From assembly GCF_030247185.1 (NCBI RefSeq), contig NC_080572.1, positions 131,011,567 to 131,075,566 on the forward strand: a stretch of 64,000 nucleotides of DNA. Reading direction: 5' to 3'. Source of the stretch: Malaya genurostris (Eukaryota > Arthropoda > Insecta > Diptera > Culicidae). Shown here piece after piece: positions 45,444-55,998 of this stretch (its first letter is position 1; each line of letters begins with the position of its first letter). The translations under genes and the position numbers were made by a program. The notes under the pieces are model-generated. The model was not told the DNA's origin and did not search any database. It worked only from the letters and a program-made list of their open reading frames with translations.

Positions 45444-45802
45444 GGGTCATTTCGCCGAAAGCCATTTCGCCGAAAGCCGTTTCGCCGAAAGCCATTTCGC
45501 CGAAAGGGTTATTTCGCCGAATGACATTTCGCCGAATGGGTCACTTCGCCGAATGCCATTTCGCCGAAAGGGTCATTTCGCCGAATCCTGAAAAAGTCTT
45601 GAAACCGTAATTAGAACTGATTTAAATTAAAGACAAACAAAAGATGATAGCGTTAACGCCCGTTTTGTTGACCTACCATTGTAGTTCTCAAGAAAACTTG
45701 CTGACTATTAGCTACTAAGCATCAAAGCAATTGCATAGGTTAAGTGAAAATGAAAAAAATATCTAATGTGGCTACGCGAAATGGCTTTCGGCGATATGAC
45801 CC
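45444..45802. mobile_element. MITE whose left end is a TTTCGCCGAAAG minisatellite
   Basis: Left end gggtcatttcgccgaaagcc; right end is its inverse (…ggctttcggcgatatgaccc at 45783-45802), matching over about 26 bp with one mismatch. From 45447 to 45597 the word 'catttcgccgaa' recurs about nine times with period 15-18. 79 bp of LINE sequence (45359-45437) is duplicated on the far side (45809-45887). Confidence 0.65.
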
Positions 45803-45900
45803 GCTCCCGGGGACAGCAGCCAAACGGTAACAAACTACGTAGAAACTCTTTACACTGACTTTAGCAAAGCCTTCCACCGTATTGACATACCATTACTTCT

Positions 45901-45915
45901 ACACAAACTACAAAA
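45901..45915. repeat. Left target-site duplication of the R1 element
   Basis: acacaaactacaaaa, repeated at 51249-51263 immediately after the poly-A tail. Confidence 0.9.
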
Positions 45916-46850
45916 GGGATTCTCCAGGCAGTAAACGCCTGACTCCCAAGGCCAAAAGGAGCAAAGACCATGGCGGAAGTGATGGGGCAAAGGAACGTGG
46001 CGAGGGGCTCAACCCAAACCTCGGCACTCGAACCCCGGACCCGAGCCATGTAAGCGAACCCGGCAAGAATCCATGGGTGAAGGTCGCGAAAAAGAAAAAG
46101 GTCCCAAAAGAGGCCGGGCCCATTCCCGCGAGGAAGGCTAGGGACAAAGGAGAGGCTTTGTTGGTTAAGGCCGACAAAGAAAAGTACGCCGATGTGCTCA
46201 AGGCCATGCGGAGCGAGGCAAAGCTAGCCGAGCTTGGCAAAGAGGTTCGCAGCATCCGTCGTACGAAGACGGGAGAGATGCTGCTCGAGCTTAAAAAGGG
46301 AGCTCAGGGCGGAACGGAGCTTGTTGCGCTTGCCCAACAAGTCCTGGGCGATACGGCCGAAGTTAGAGCCCTGCGTAACGAGGTTGCACTCCAGTGCAAA
46401 CGGTTGGACGAAATCGCCACCGCAGAAGAACTTGCCATGGCCATCAAGGAGCAAGGAGGTGTGGATGTCTCACGGGAATCCATCCGCATGAGGAAAGGAC
46501 CACAGGGCACCCAGATAGCTACATTTAAGCTATCGGCCACGGATGCCAATAAGGTCCTCAAAGTGGGCAGGCTAAAGGTCGGATGGTCGGTATGCCCAGT
46601 GACCGCTTACCAACCGCCGGTGGTCGACATGTGCTTCAGGTGTTTCGAACCTGGCCACAAGTCGTGGAATTGCAAAGGCCCAGACCGAAGCAACCTCTGC
46701 AAGCGTTGCGGCGGCGAGGGGCACAAGGCGTATGCATGCGAAAGAACGCCACGTTGCATGCTATGCGCGAGCAAGAAGAAGGCCACAAACCACGTCATGG
46801 GCGGACCTACTTGCTCAACAAGTGGAGGGAGTAAAACAGCATGCAAGTAG
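45916..46850 (+). CDS. R1-clade ORF1 (gag-like), 5' truncated
   Basis: Open from the insertion boundary to TAG at 46850, about 310 codons. An ATG at 45882 lies in the flanking LINE, outside the element, and is accidental. Features: a lysine-rich N-terminal part (KNPWVKVAKKKKVPKEAG), a coiled/charged middle (about 46190-46560, SIRRTKTGEMLLELKKGAQ, IRMRKGPQGTQIATFKL), and three zinc knuckles near the end: CFRCFEPGHKSWNC, CKRCGGEGHKAYAC and CMLCASKKKATNH. R1-clade ORF1 proteins are usually longer, so the N-terminal third is missing. The stop overlaps the ORF2 start by 10 bases. Confidence 0.85.
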
Positions 46851-49804
46851 TACAGCTGAACCTAAATCACTGTGCAGCTGGCCAGCAATTGCTGCACCAG
46901 TCAGTGACGGAATGGGGCATTGATGTCGCGATTCTTTCGGATCCCTATCACACACCGGTAGATAACGGGAACTGGGTGTCTGACGAAGCCAAGACGGTGG
47001 CGATCTTGACGACTGGTCGATACCCAGTGCAAGAGGTGGTGAAAACACAAGCGGAGGGAGTAGCCATAGCTAAGGTAAACGGAGTTTACTATTGTAGCTG
47101 CTACGCACCACCGAGATGGTCAATAGACCAGTTCACTCGGATGGTCGACAAGTTGACCGCAGACCTGGTGAGTCGGAAGCCGGTGGTGATAGCCGGAGAC
47201 TTCAATGCCTGGGCAACGGCTTGGGGCAGCCGCTTCACCAATAGGAGAGGACAGACGCTAATGGAGGCCCTCGCCAAGTTGGACGTCATGTTAGCGAATG
47301 ATGGACTGAAAAGTACCTTCCAGCGGAACGGAGTCGAGTCGTTTATCGACCTGACTTTCTGTAGTCCCGGCCTAGCTGGAGATCTTAATTGGAGAGTTGA
47401 TGATGGCTACACCCATAGCGACCATCTAGCCATTCGCAACACGATCGGCCAATTGGCGAGAAACACAAGGAGGAGTAATACTCCCAAAACTCTAGCGTGG
47501 AAGGTGGCTAACTTCGACCGCGAAACGTTTTGCGCTGCCCTCGAATTAGAGGAGAACAACGCGAACCTGAGAGGGGACGAGTTGGTCGCTATCCTGTCAC
47601 GGGCGTGTGACGCGACCATGCCTAGAAAGGCTCAACCGAGGACCAATAGACCGCCGGTCTACTGGTGGAACGAGCAAATTGCACGCCTTCGCGCATCCTG
47701 CCTCAGGGCTAGAAGAAGGATGCAAAGAGCTCGATCAGCGGAGATGAGGATGGAGAGGAACACGGCGTTCAAAGCGGCGAAGCTAGCACTAAACAAGGCC
47801 ATCAGCGCAAGCAAAAGAGCCTGTTTCGACAAGCTATGCGAGGGAGCCAACTCCAACCCATGGGGCGATGCCTACAGGATGGTGATGGCCAAAACGAGAG
47901 GGGCGCTAGCACCCCCTGAACGTAGTCCGGCGAGGTTGAAGGAAATCATAACGGTTCTCTTTCCCCACCACGACACGTCCCCCTGGCAGCCAGCTCCGCT
48001 ACCAGCGAATGAAGTCGTAAAGGTGACGAACGAGGAGTTGCTCACTGCGGCGAGATCACTCGATACAAAGAAAGCCCCGGGGCCAGACGGTATCCCGAAC
48101 GTGGCTCTAAAGGCGGCTATAATGACAAAACCGGACATGTTCAGGGAGGTCATACAGAGATGTCTGGACGAGCGTATGTTCCCAGACATTTGGAAAAGAC
48201 AAAGATTGGTACTATTACCGAAACCTGGGAAACCCCCAGGGGATCCTTCGGCGTATAGACCAATCTGTCTGATAGACACTGTGGGTAAGCTCCTTGAGAA
48301 AATCATCCTCAACAGGCTAGCCCCCTTCATAGAGGAGGTAGGAGGACTGTCCAGTCAACAGTACGGGTTCCGCAGAGGCAGGTCGACGGTGGACGCCATA
48401 ACATCGGTTGTAACCACGACGGAGGTAGCTATACAGCGCAAACGACGAGGGATCCGCTACTGTGCGGTAGTAACGCTAGACGTCAAGAACGCGTTCAATA
48501 GTGCTTGCTGGGCAGACATTGCTGATTCCCTACTTCGACTAGGAGTACCGGAAGGGCTGTACAAGATTCTGGAAAGCTACTTCCAGAACCGAGTATTGCT
48601 CTACGAGACCGACGAAGGCACACGTAGCACTCCAATCACGGCTGGAGTACCGCAGGGATCTATCTTGGGCCCGATCCTGTGGAATATAATGTACGATGGA
48701 GTACTGAGGTTGAGGCTCCCTCCGGGTGTCAAGATAGTCGGGTTCGCGGACGACGTCACGCTGACAGTCTACGGCGAATCCATCGAAGAGGTCGAACTGA
48801 GTGCATCACACTCAATCTGCTTGGTGGAGGACTGGCTGCGTAGCAGGAAACTGCAACTCGCGCACCACAAAACAGAAGTGATGGTGGTAAACAACCGCAA
48901 ATCGGAACAGGAGGCGCTGGTACATGTTGGAGATTGCGTGATCCCCTCCAAGAGATCACTGAAGCAATTGGGTGTGATGCTTGACGACAAACTCAGTTTC
49001 AGCAAGCACGTTGAATACGCCTGCAAGCGCGCATCAACAGCGATCGCGGCGCTCTCTCGTTTGATGGCCAACAGCTCGCCTGTGCGCTCTAGTAAACGAA
49101 GGTTACTGGCAGGAGTGGCAGTTTCGATCCTCAGGTACGGCAGCCCGGTATGGGCGTCGGCACTGAATGTGGAACGCAACGCACAGATGCTGGAGAGTAC
49201 GCATAGACTGATGTGTCTTCGCGTAATCAGTGCATACCGCACTGTATCGAGGGATGCGGCCTGCGTGGTTGCAAGCATGATGCCTATTGGTCTGATAGTG
49301 AAGGAAGACGCGGAGCGCTACAGCATGCGAGGAGACAGGAACGCCCGTAGGGCCTCCAAAGCCGCTTCTCTACGCAGATGGCAACAAGAGTGGGACAGCT
49401 CAACCAAGGGCAGGTGGACACATCGGCTCATACCTAGGGTCTCGAGCTGGTTAGATAGACCTCACGGAGAAGTGAACTTCGGCCTGACGCAGTTCCTCAC
49501 AGGGCACGGGTGCTTCAGATGGTACCTCCACAGGTTCGGCCACGCGACATCCCCTGTATGTCCTGGCTGCCCAGACGAGATCGAGACGGCTGAACACGTC
49601 TTGTTCGCATGTTCCCGTTTCGCGGCTCAAAGGAGTGAGCTACTGGAGGCATGCGGCAGGGACACCACACCGGAAAACCTGATCCAGAGAATGTGCCACT
49701 GCGTAGAGAACTGGAACGCAGTGTCGACCGCGGCATCCCAAATTGCGGGAATATTGCAGCGGAAATGGAGTGCGGATCAACAACAGGTCAGCCGTGTACC
49801 GTAG
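46841..49804 (+). CDS. R1-clade ORF2: intact endonuclease and reverse transcriptase, 987 aa
   Basis: Starts MQVVQLNLNHCAAGQQLLHQ, the normal start of an R1-type APE endonuclease. It has AGDFNAWATAWGSR (about residue 118) and THSDHLAIR (about 191). The RT has KKAPGPDGIPN, SAYRPICLIDTVGKLLEKI, QYGFRRGRSTVDAI, VTLDVKNAFNSA, ITAGVPQGSILGPILWN and GFADDVTLTVYG (FADD about residue 633). The C-terminal knuckle is CPGCPDEIETAEHVLFAC (about 905). The ATG overlaps the end of ORF1 (atgcaagtag), suggesting reinitiation or coupling. Length and all expected motifs are normal for the clade, with no stop or shift. The enzyme nicks the target and primes cDNA synthesis there. The copy could still supply protein if transcribed, although the element is 5' truncated. 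Confidence 0.93.
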   Translation: MQVVQLNLNHCAAGQQLLHQSVTEWGIDVAILSDPYHTPVDNGNWVSDEAKTVAILTTGRYPVQEVVKTQAEGVAIAKVNGVYYCSCYAPPRWSIDQFTRMVDKLTADLVSRKPVVIAGDFNAWATAWGSRFTNRRGQTLMEALAKLDVMLANDGLKSTFQRNGVESFIDLTFCSPGLAGDLNWRVDDGYTHSDHLAIRNTIGQLARNTRRSNTPKTLAWKVANFDRETFCAALELEENNANLRGDELVAILSRACDATMPRKAQPRTNRPPVYWWNEQIARLRASCLRARRRMQRARSAEMRMERNTAFKAAKLALNKAISASKRACFDKLCEGANSNPWGDAYRMVMAKTRGALAPPERSPARLKEIITVLFPHHDTSPWQPAPLPANEVVKVTNEELLTAARSLDTKKAPGPDGIPNVALKAAIMTKPDMFREVIQRCLDERMFPDIWKRQRLVLLPKPGKPPGDPSAYRPICLIDTVGKLLEKIILNRLAPFIEEVGGLSSQQYGFRRGRSTVDAITSVVTTTEVAIQRKRRGIRYCAVVTLDVKNAFNSACWADIADSLLRLGVPEGLYKILESYFQNRVLLYETDEGTRSTPITAGVPQGSILGPILWNIMYDGVLRLRLPPGVKIVGFADDVTLTVYGESIEEVELSASHSICLVEDWLRSRKLQLAHHKTEVMVVNNRKSEQEALVHVGDCVIPSKRSLKQLGVMLDDKLSFSKHVEYACKRASTAIAALSRLMANSSPVRSSKRRLLAGVAVSILRYGSPVWASALNVERNAQMLESTHRLMCLRVISAYRTVSRDAACVVASMMPIGLIVKEDAERYSMRGDRNARRASKAASLRRWQQEWDSSTKGRWTHRLIPRVSSWLDRPHGEVNFGLTQFLTGHGCFRWYLHRFGHATSPVCPGCPDEIETAEHVLFACSRFAAQRSELLEACGRDTTPENLIQRMCHCVENWNAVSTAASQIAGILQRKWSADQQQVSRVP

Positions 49805-49825
49805 CAGGCTCAAGAGGGATCAGCG

Positions 49826-51010
49826 AATAAACGTCGGTCCGGGAGAACCTTCTTCGTCGGGAAGCTCTTCGTCGGAGTAGTCTAGATCCATCGTCGGGGA
49901 CTAGACGAGTAGTACGTAAAACTGTTAGGATCGTCGGGGCGCCAGTGAACCGGAAGCTTTCCTCCAACCGGAATCACTGGATCGACCCAGGCATCCTCTC
50001 GGTCGGGCGTTGACGGGTATCGAAGGCGTCGGTTTCGGGAGGGCCTCCTTCGTCGGGGAACTCTCCGTCGGTGTAGGCTAGATCCTTCGGCGGGGGCTAG
50101 TCGAGTAGCCGCCACAACACCGATTCGAGTCGTCGAGGCGCCAGCGAACCGGAAGCCATGCTCCAACCGGAATCGCGGGACCGACCTCGGCACTCCATCG
50201 GGTGTCCCGTGTGGTGTAAGAGACTCGGTGTCGGGAGATTCTCCTTCGCCGGGGAAATCTCCGTCGGAGTAGTCTAGATCCTTCGTCGGGGACTAGACGA
50301 GTAAATCGTGGTGTAATACCGCTAGGATCGTCAGGGCGCCAGTGAACCGGAAGCTTTCCTCCAACCGGAATCACTGGACCGACCCAGGCATACTCTCGGT
50401 CGGGCGTTGACGGGAATCGAAAGCGTCGGTTTCGGGAGGGCCTCCTTCGTCGGGGAACTCTCCGTCGGGGTAGGCTAGATCCTTCGGCGGGGGCTAGTCG
50501 AGTAGCCGCCACAACACCGATTCGAGTCGTCGAGGCGCCAGCGAACCGGAAGCCATGCTCCAACCGGAATCGCGGGACCGACCTCGGCACTCCATCGGGT
50601 GTCCCGTGTGGTGTAAGAGAATCGGTGTCGGGAGATTCTCCTTCGCCGGGGAAATCTCCGTCGGAGTAGTCTAGATCCTTTGTCGGGGACTAGATGAGTA
50701 GATCGTCGCGTGATACCGATAGGATCGTCTGAGCGCCAGTGAACCGGAAGCCACGCTCCAACCGGAATCATTGGATCGACTTAGGCATCCTTTCGGTCGG
50801 GTCGTAGACGCGTACCGTAAGCGTCGGTTCGGGAGGACTTCCCTCGTCGGGGAACCCTCCGTCGGTGTAGACTAGATCTTTTGGCGGAGACTAGTCGAGT
50901 AGTTCCGCGACGTAGCATCAGTTTTGGGTCGTCGAGGCGCCAGTGAACCGGAAGTTACCCTCCAGCCGGCATCACTGGACCGACCTCGTCATCCAACTGG
51001 TCGATCCCTC
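49826..51010. repeat. 3' region of R1: six ~198-bp tandem units with dimer structure
   Basis: The landmark 'ggcgccag(t/c)gaaccgg' starts at about 49938, 50137, 50335, 50534, 50732 and 50936, a period of 198-204 bp. Units 1 and 3, and units 2 and 4, are more alike than neighbours, so the array is built from a dimer of about 397 bp. A partial unit precedes (49826). Minus-strand Arg-rich reading frames here are products of the array. Confidence 0.88.
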
Positions 51011-51212
51011 GAGAGCAGGATGCTGATCCCCATTCTGCATAAATCTGGGGAGGGTGCTGTGAGCACCAATAGCCTTCCACCCCGAAGTAATACCTAGCGG
51101 TGGTGCCGGGGAGGTAGGGTTGGAGATCCAAGGTGTTTTAGTGGGTAGTTCCAATCAACAGTTGGGTAGTCCTGTGGAGAGTCCCACACTCCGTGCGTAA
51201 ATGCATTTCACC

Positions 51213-51250
<38 letters not shown>

Positions 51251-52315
51251 ACAAACTACAAAAATATAGCATAAAACATACTCTTCTGGAATGGCTCAAA
51301 TCTTACTTAACGAACCGTGTACAGGGAGTCCGCTTCCAAAACATACTGTCTGAACCAATTAATGTAACTTCTGGCGTACCTCAGGGTTCTCACTTAGAGC
51401 CTCTCCTTTTCATTTCACATATAAATGACATTTCCTTCATACTCAAAAATCTTAAAGTGCTTATATATGCAGACGACATGAAACTCTTCATGGAAATTAA
51501 AAATATCAACGACGCTGTAATATTCCAGAACGAAATCAATCTATTCCACATTTGGTGCTGCAAAAGTCTACTGCAACTCAATGTAAAAAAAATGTAACTC
51601 AATAACTTTCAGTAGGAAAAATGAAACTATATCTATTAACATACATCTAGGAAATCAACTTGTAGAAAAATGTAAAATTGTACGAGATTTAGGCGTAATC
51701 TTAGACTCCAAACTCACTTTTGTGGAACACTACAATACCATAATCAATAAAGCAAATAGCATGCTGGGCTTTACTAAACGCTTCAGTCATAACTTTCAGG
51801 ACCCATACACAATTAAATTATTATACAGTACATATGTCAGACCTATATTGGAATATTATTCGAATCAATTCAAAAACAATTTCTTTTATATGCACTTCGT
51901 AAATTAAACTGGACAGCATTTCCTTTACCACTATATGAAGCACGCTGCATGCTCATCAATATTCAAACACGCCGCGACCTTGCAATGCCTTCTTTTATCA
52001 GCGACATTATTTCTCAACGCATTCAATCACCTTCTTTATTATCGCAATTAAATTTTTATACGCCTATCAGTGAATTACGAAACAGGAAATTATTTTTAGA
52101 AAGAAACACTAGAACAAATTATGCAAAATATAGCCCAATCAATCGAACTACAATCGATATTCCGAACATCTTGACTTTGGTATGTCCAAAAATGAAATGA
52201 AATTCCAGCTTAGTCGTAGAAATAATGCGTAGTATCTAAGTAAACATTATAAACCATCTATATAAAGTCTACATTTGATTGAAAATAAAAATAAAGAAAT
52301 AAATAAAAAAAATAA

Positions 52316-52689
52316 ACACATAAAAATAGAAAATTGATCAGGTTTACGAAAAATTGATACTTCTTTACGAGTACAGCATATTTCTAGTAACTAATATTCA
52401 CAAGAGGGAGGGGGAATAAGTATTCTCAACATTGATCTGAATTAACGAAATCATACAATGTGCATTTTTATGTAAAATGAGAAAACTGTCGACTAATGCG
52501 ATGGAAATAAGTTTACAGCATTTGTATTAACTGATTCGTTATTCCATAAGCTTTCCTCCCAGGTGAATGACCAAAATTTAACCAACCGGGGTAAAATAAA
52601 TTATATAAAAAAGCTATTCTATAGTACGAATGTAGCTATGATGGTAAACAGCCTTTCGTTATAAAATAATCACTATCAGATGAGAAACT
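52316..52689. other. No gene seen
   Basis: AT-rich spacer between the A-rich end of the LINE and the RTE copy. Nothing recognisable. Confidence 0.5.
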
Positions 52690-53985
52690 ATCCACAAAGC
52701 CGCCTGGAGATCACCCGATCAACATACGGAAAATCAAATCGACCACGTTCTCATCGACGGGCGATTCTTCTCCGACGTCATCAATGTCCGCACCTACCGC
52801 AGTGCCAATATTGATTCTGACCACTACCTTGTCGCGGTTTGTATGCGCTCAAAACTATCGACGGTGCACAATACTCGTCGCACAGGAACGCCGGGACTCA
52901 ATCTCGAGCAGCTACGTAGCATTCGTACTGCAGAGGAATACGCGCAACAACTGGAGCTAGTGCTACCAACGGAAGAGCAGATTGGCGCGGCGACTCTTGA
53001 AGACGGTTGGAGGAACATAAGCTCCGCCGTGAGTAGCACAGCTGCAACCGTTCTAGGTACGAGGTTATAGAATCGAGGAAATGACTGGTTTGACGGCGAA
53101 TGTCAGCAGTTGGTCGAAAAGAAGAATGCAGCAAGAGCGAGGATGCTGCAACACCGCACTAGAGCGAACGAGGAACGATATAGACAGGCACGGAACAGAC
53201 AGAACACGGTTTTCCGGAGGAAAAAGCACCACCAGGAAGAACAAGATCGCGAAGCGATGGAACAGCTGTACCACGCAAACGACACACGAAAGTTCTATGA
53301 GAAGGTGAACCGCTCACGTAGAGGCTACACGTCACAGGCCGAAATGTGCAGAGATACCAGTGGTAACCTTCTCACGAACGAACGTGAGGTGATCGACAGG
53401 TGGAAGCAGTACTTTGACGAGCATCTTAATGGCGAAGCACAAGATACAGAGAACGGTACAGGAATCAATCTGGGTGCACGCTCAGCCGACGACAGATTCC
53501 CAGCCCCTGATATGTCGGGGATAAGTGAGGAGATCGGCAAGCTGAGGAACAACAAAGCCGCGGGCAATGACCAGATGCCAGGCGAGCTGCTCAAACATGG
53601 AGGAGAGGCACTGGCTAGAGCGCTGCACTGGATGATTTCTAGGATTTGGGAAGAGGAGATTCTACCGCAGGAATGGATGTATGGATTGATATGTCCCGTC
53701 TACAAAAAGGGCGATAAGCTCGACTGTTGCAATCACTTCGCTGAATGCCGCCTACAAGGTACACTTGCCGTCGTCTATCACCAATAGCTAAGGAATTCGT
53801 AGGGCCGTATCAAGCGGGATTTACTGGAGCCCTGAGTCATAAGGATGTCGGACGACAGCCCAGTGAAAATGGTTCTTGAATCTAATCCGACTGGTACAAG
53901 AAGAAGAGGAGCGCAGCGAGCAAGGTGGATCGATCAAGTGGAGGGTGATCCCAGAAGCATCCTTGCCTTGTGTGGCTGGCGATAA
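52690..53985 (+). mobile_element. RTE-clade LINE, copy iii, truncated and internally deleted
   Basis: Plus strand. Begins in the end of the endonuclease (QIDHVLIDGRFFSDV, NIDSDHYLVAV at about 52738-52840), runs through the linker and RT start, and at about 53838 jumps from YQAGF directly to the C-terminal RMSDDSPVKMV segment. Same family as copies i and ii, with near-identical peptides. 5' truncated, without a visible target duplication. Confidence 0.75.
52700..53985 (+). pseudogene. RTE endonuclease/RT fragment
   Basis: Reading frames 52843-53070 (NTRRTGTPGLNLEQLRSIRT) and 53110-53787 (MVEKKNAARARMLQHRTRAN, VNRSRRGYTSQAEMCRD, IGKLRNNKAAGNDQMPGELL, LICPVYKKGDKLDCC). A stop at about 53068 and a shift at about 53735 break it. 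The catalytic FADD box is deleted with the RT core. The last piece has IDQVEGDPRSILALCGWR, the family C-terminus. Confidence 0.75.
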
Positions 53986-54049
53986 ACATCAAATATACAT
54001 CGGTATCGCATCAGACAGATTGAAGATTGACAGATTCCCATTACGACGG

Positions 54050-54225
54050 AATTTTTTTTGTTTCAATTATAGAAATGTATGTTCATTCGCCAGAAAAACG
54101 TTCTAACCCTAGGTATGGGGTTGAGAATCGAACCCAAGTGGGCTGCGCGAAAATTGGTATGACGTGCATTAGCCGTCGTTAAAATTCGTTCTCGACTATC
54201 TCGCTTCGTCCCACAGGTGCGCTGA
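54050..54225 (-). mobile_element. tRNA-derived SINE (Feilai-like), minus strand
   Basis: On the minus strand 'cacttgggttcgattctcaacccc' contains a pol III B box (GGTTCGATTC), followed by 'tagggttagaac' and an A-rich end ('tctataattgaaacaaaaaaaa'). That order matches culicine Feilai-type SINEs as I remember them. The A box is poorly preserved. Confidence 0.5.
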
Positions 54226-55107
54226 AACACGCACATAAAGGTCATACTATCATAGAATTCAAGAGCAATCCATACCACCAGAGTTTACAATGAAAAAGGC
54301 GGGTGGGTAATGTCAGAGACATAACTGGATGTCGTGAATACGAAAACAAATGACATGTTCCTTAACACTTCCGAATATCAATTGTATGAATTATGCAAGC
54401 ATTCCCCTTTTTCACATTTTTCGCAAAAACAAAGAAGGCTTCACTTCATCCCGATTACTGTGAATTTCACACGGCGAAAAGTGCACAAATCTAATCAAAC
54501 TGTTCTACATTTGCACTAAACTGAGGATATTTTCTTTCGATTTGCGAACAACACATCCTAATAGTTCTTCAGGAAACTTTTAGAGCCATTAGAACGGCTG
54601 ATTTTTTATAATGCTCTCCAACATTCCTTTTTCATCCATCGAAATGACTGGCAGCTGTGACGTAATCGCTCTTGTCGAAAGCGAAACTAGCTTTGCAAAC
54701 GACACAAAACACATCTGCTCGCAGTGGCGATAAAATCCAAACTGATTGAATTTTTGTTAAGAGATTTGCATAATTTATTGAAAAAAAAACTATCAATATG
54801 CTGTAGGGATTCATTTCCAGCATTCAGAAAAGTCAAATTGCGTAATTCTCTACGATATTAGACTCTGGAACATTTTTCGCAAAAAAAGGCTTCACTTGAT
54901 CTCGATTACTGTGAATTTCACACAGCGAAAAGTGCACAAATCTAACCAAATTGTTCTTGATTTGCACTAAACTGAGGATAATTACCTGAGATTTGCGAAA
55001 AACAAATCCTAATATTCAGTTTTTGCAATGACTGAGCGGAAATATATATTGGAGAAGCCAAGTGAAAGAAAAACTAACAGAAAAGATGAATTTATGGAAA
55101 AAGATAC

Positions 55108-55180
55108 GCTCAGAGACAGGACTCGAACCTGCGTTCTTATGCATTCCGTGCATACGCGCTACCATTTCGCCACTCTGATC
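55108..55180 (-). tRNA. tRNA-like sequence in the left arm
   Basis: Exact inverse copy of the sequence at 55926-55998. See that entry for the structure. Whether it is a real tRNA gene or the head of a SINE cannot be told from sequence alone. Confidence 0.4.
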
Positions 55181-55925
55181 TTGTTTTAGCCACTGCAAAA
55201 CTCGAAACAGACACAATAGCAACGTACATCGAACATGGTCTACATCCTGGCCGTCTCACCCGACCGATATCTCACATCCAAACATCTTCTCTGTTCATCA
55301 AACACTAGTCCTCTCGCTTTATACCTATTTCTCCGATCAAGCATTGAGTAGGAGAGTGTATTTATAATCGCTTGTCACCTTCTTAATGGTGCCAGTCGCT
55401 GGCTGGACATCGTCAGCGACAGACCCCTATGAAGGTTGTATTGATTGTCTGCCCTTTCCTACCAGAAGCAGATTGTTACGGAAAATCAAACCGCAATTGT
55501 TTTTAACGATTTATTAATTTTTAGTTTGACGTAAAGCCGCTAACGTAAAACTGAACATAGTCATGGCGGCTTTACGTCAAACTAAAAATTAATAAATCGT
55601 TAAAAACAATTGCGGTTTGATTTTCCGTAAGAATCTGCTTCTGGTAGGAAAGGGCAGACAATCAATACAACCTTCATAGGGGTCTGTCGCTGACGATGTC
55701 CAGCCAGCGACTGGCACCATTAAGAAGGTGACAAGCGATTATAAATACACTCTCCTACTCAATGCTTGATCGGAGAAATAGGTATAAAGCGAGAGGACTA
55801 GTGTTTGATGAACAGAGAAGATGTTTGGATGTGAGATATCGGTCGGGTGAGACGGCCAGGATGTAGACCATGTTCGATGTACGTTGCTATTGTGTCTGTT
55901 TCGAGTTTTGCAGTGGCTAAAACAA

Positions 55926-55998
55926 GATCAGAGTGGCGAAATGGTAGCGCGTATGCACGGAATGCATAAGAACGCAGGTTCGAGTCCTGTCTCTGAGC
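55926..55998 (+). tRNA. tRNA-like sequence in the right arm, with pol III boxes and terminator
   Basis: A 73-nt block fits a cloverleaf. The acceptor gatcaga pairs with tctgagc in six of seven positions. The A box is 'tggcgaaatggtagc', the anticodon arm tatgc/gcata has a 7-nt loop (acggaat), and the T arm is gcagg-ttcgagt-cctgt with a B box (ggttcgagtcc). A TTTTT run follows at 56003-56007, a pol III terminator. Against a working tRNA: position 33 is C instead of T, and the anticodon (GGA by position) is therefore doubtful. A tRNA-derived SINE head is the alternative. Confidence 0.45.

Larger units (their letters stand above)
45916..51248 (+). mobile_element. R1-clade non-LTR retrotransposon, recent insertion
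   Basis: Bounded by a perfect 15-bp target duplication (45901-45915, 51249-51263) and a poly-A tail of about 31 A (51218-51248). Contains the C-terminal two-thirds of ORF1, a complete ORF2 and a 1.2-kb tandemly repeated 3' region. 5' truncated in ORF1. Clearly GC-richer than the host LINE and free of visible lesions in ORF2, so it is among the youngest insertions here. It is not in rDNA, so it belongs to a dispersed branch of the R1 clade. Confidence 0.9.
45385..52200 (+). pseudogene. LINE reverse transcriptase fragment (TDFSKAF…YADD), split
   Basis: The palm start LYTDFSKAFHRID occurs twice: at 45396-45437 and at 45846-45888, with the second copy continuing to the R1 insertion point. After the R1 element, 51252-51597 carries WLKSYLTNRVQGVRFQN, NVTSGVPQGSHLEPLLF and VLIYADDMKLFMEIKN. 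51600-52200 carries the thumb-like end (IVRDLGVILDSKLTF, MLGFTKRFSHNF) with frameshifts at 51598 and 51907. The 79-bp duplication of 45359-45437 at 45809-45887 brackets the minisatellite MITE. Not functional. Confidence 0.75.
45359..52315 (+). mobile_element. LINE with YADD reverse transcriptase, split by a MITE and an R1 element
   Basis: RT pieces at 45385-45437 and again 45809-45915, then 51249-52200, read in one direction across two insertions. The 3' end is A-rich ('aaaataaagaaataaataaaaaaaataaac', about 52286-52315). The clade is not assigned; the catalytic box LIYADDMKLF and the order of boxes fit the Jockey/CR1 group of insect LINEs. It is 5' truncated. Confidence 0.65.

Noticed and set aside
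45882..45915. ATG at 45882 as the start of R1 ORF1
   Set aside because: It lies in the flanking LINE, left of the target duplication; the real ORF1 start has been lost by 5' truncation.
49882..50771. Arg-rich minus-strand frames up to 170 codons
   Set aside because: Products of the GC-rich 198-bp tandem units in the 3' region of the R1 element; antisense to it and repeated with the array.
49826..51010. CRISPR-like regular repeats
   Set aside because: Units of about 198 bp abut without unique spacers, in a eukaryotic LINE; the same holds for the 21-bp and TTTCGCCGAAAG arrays.
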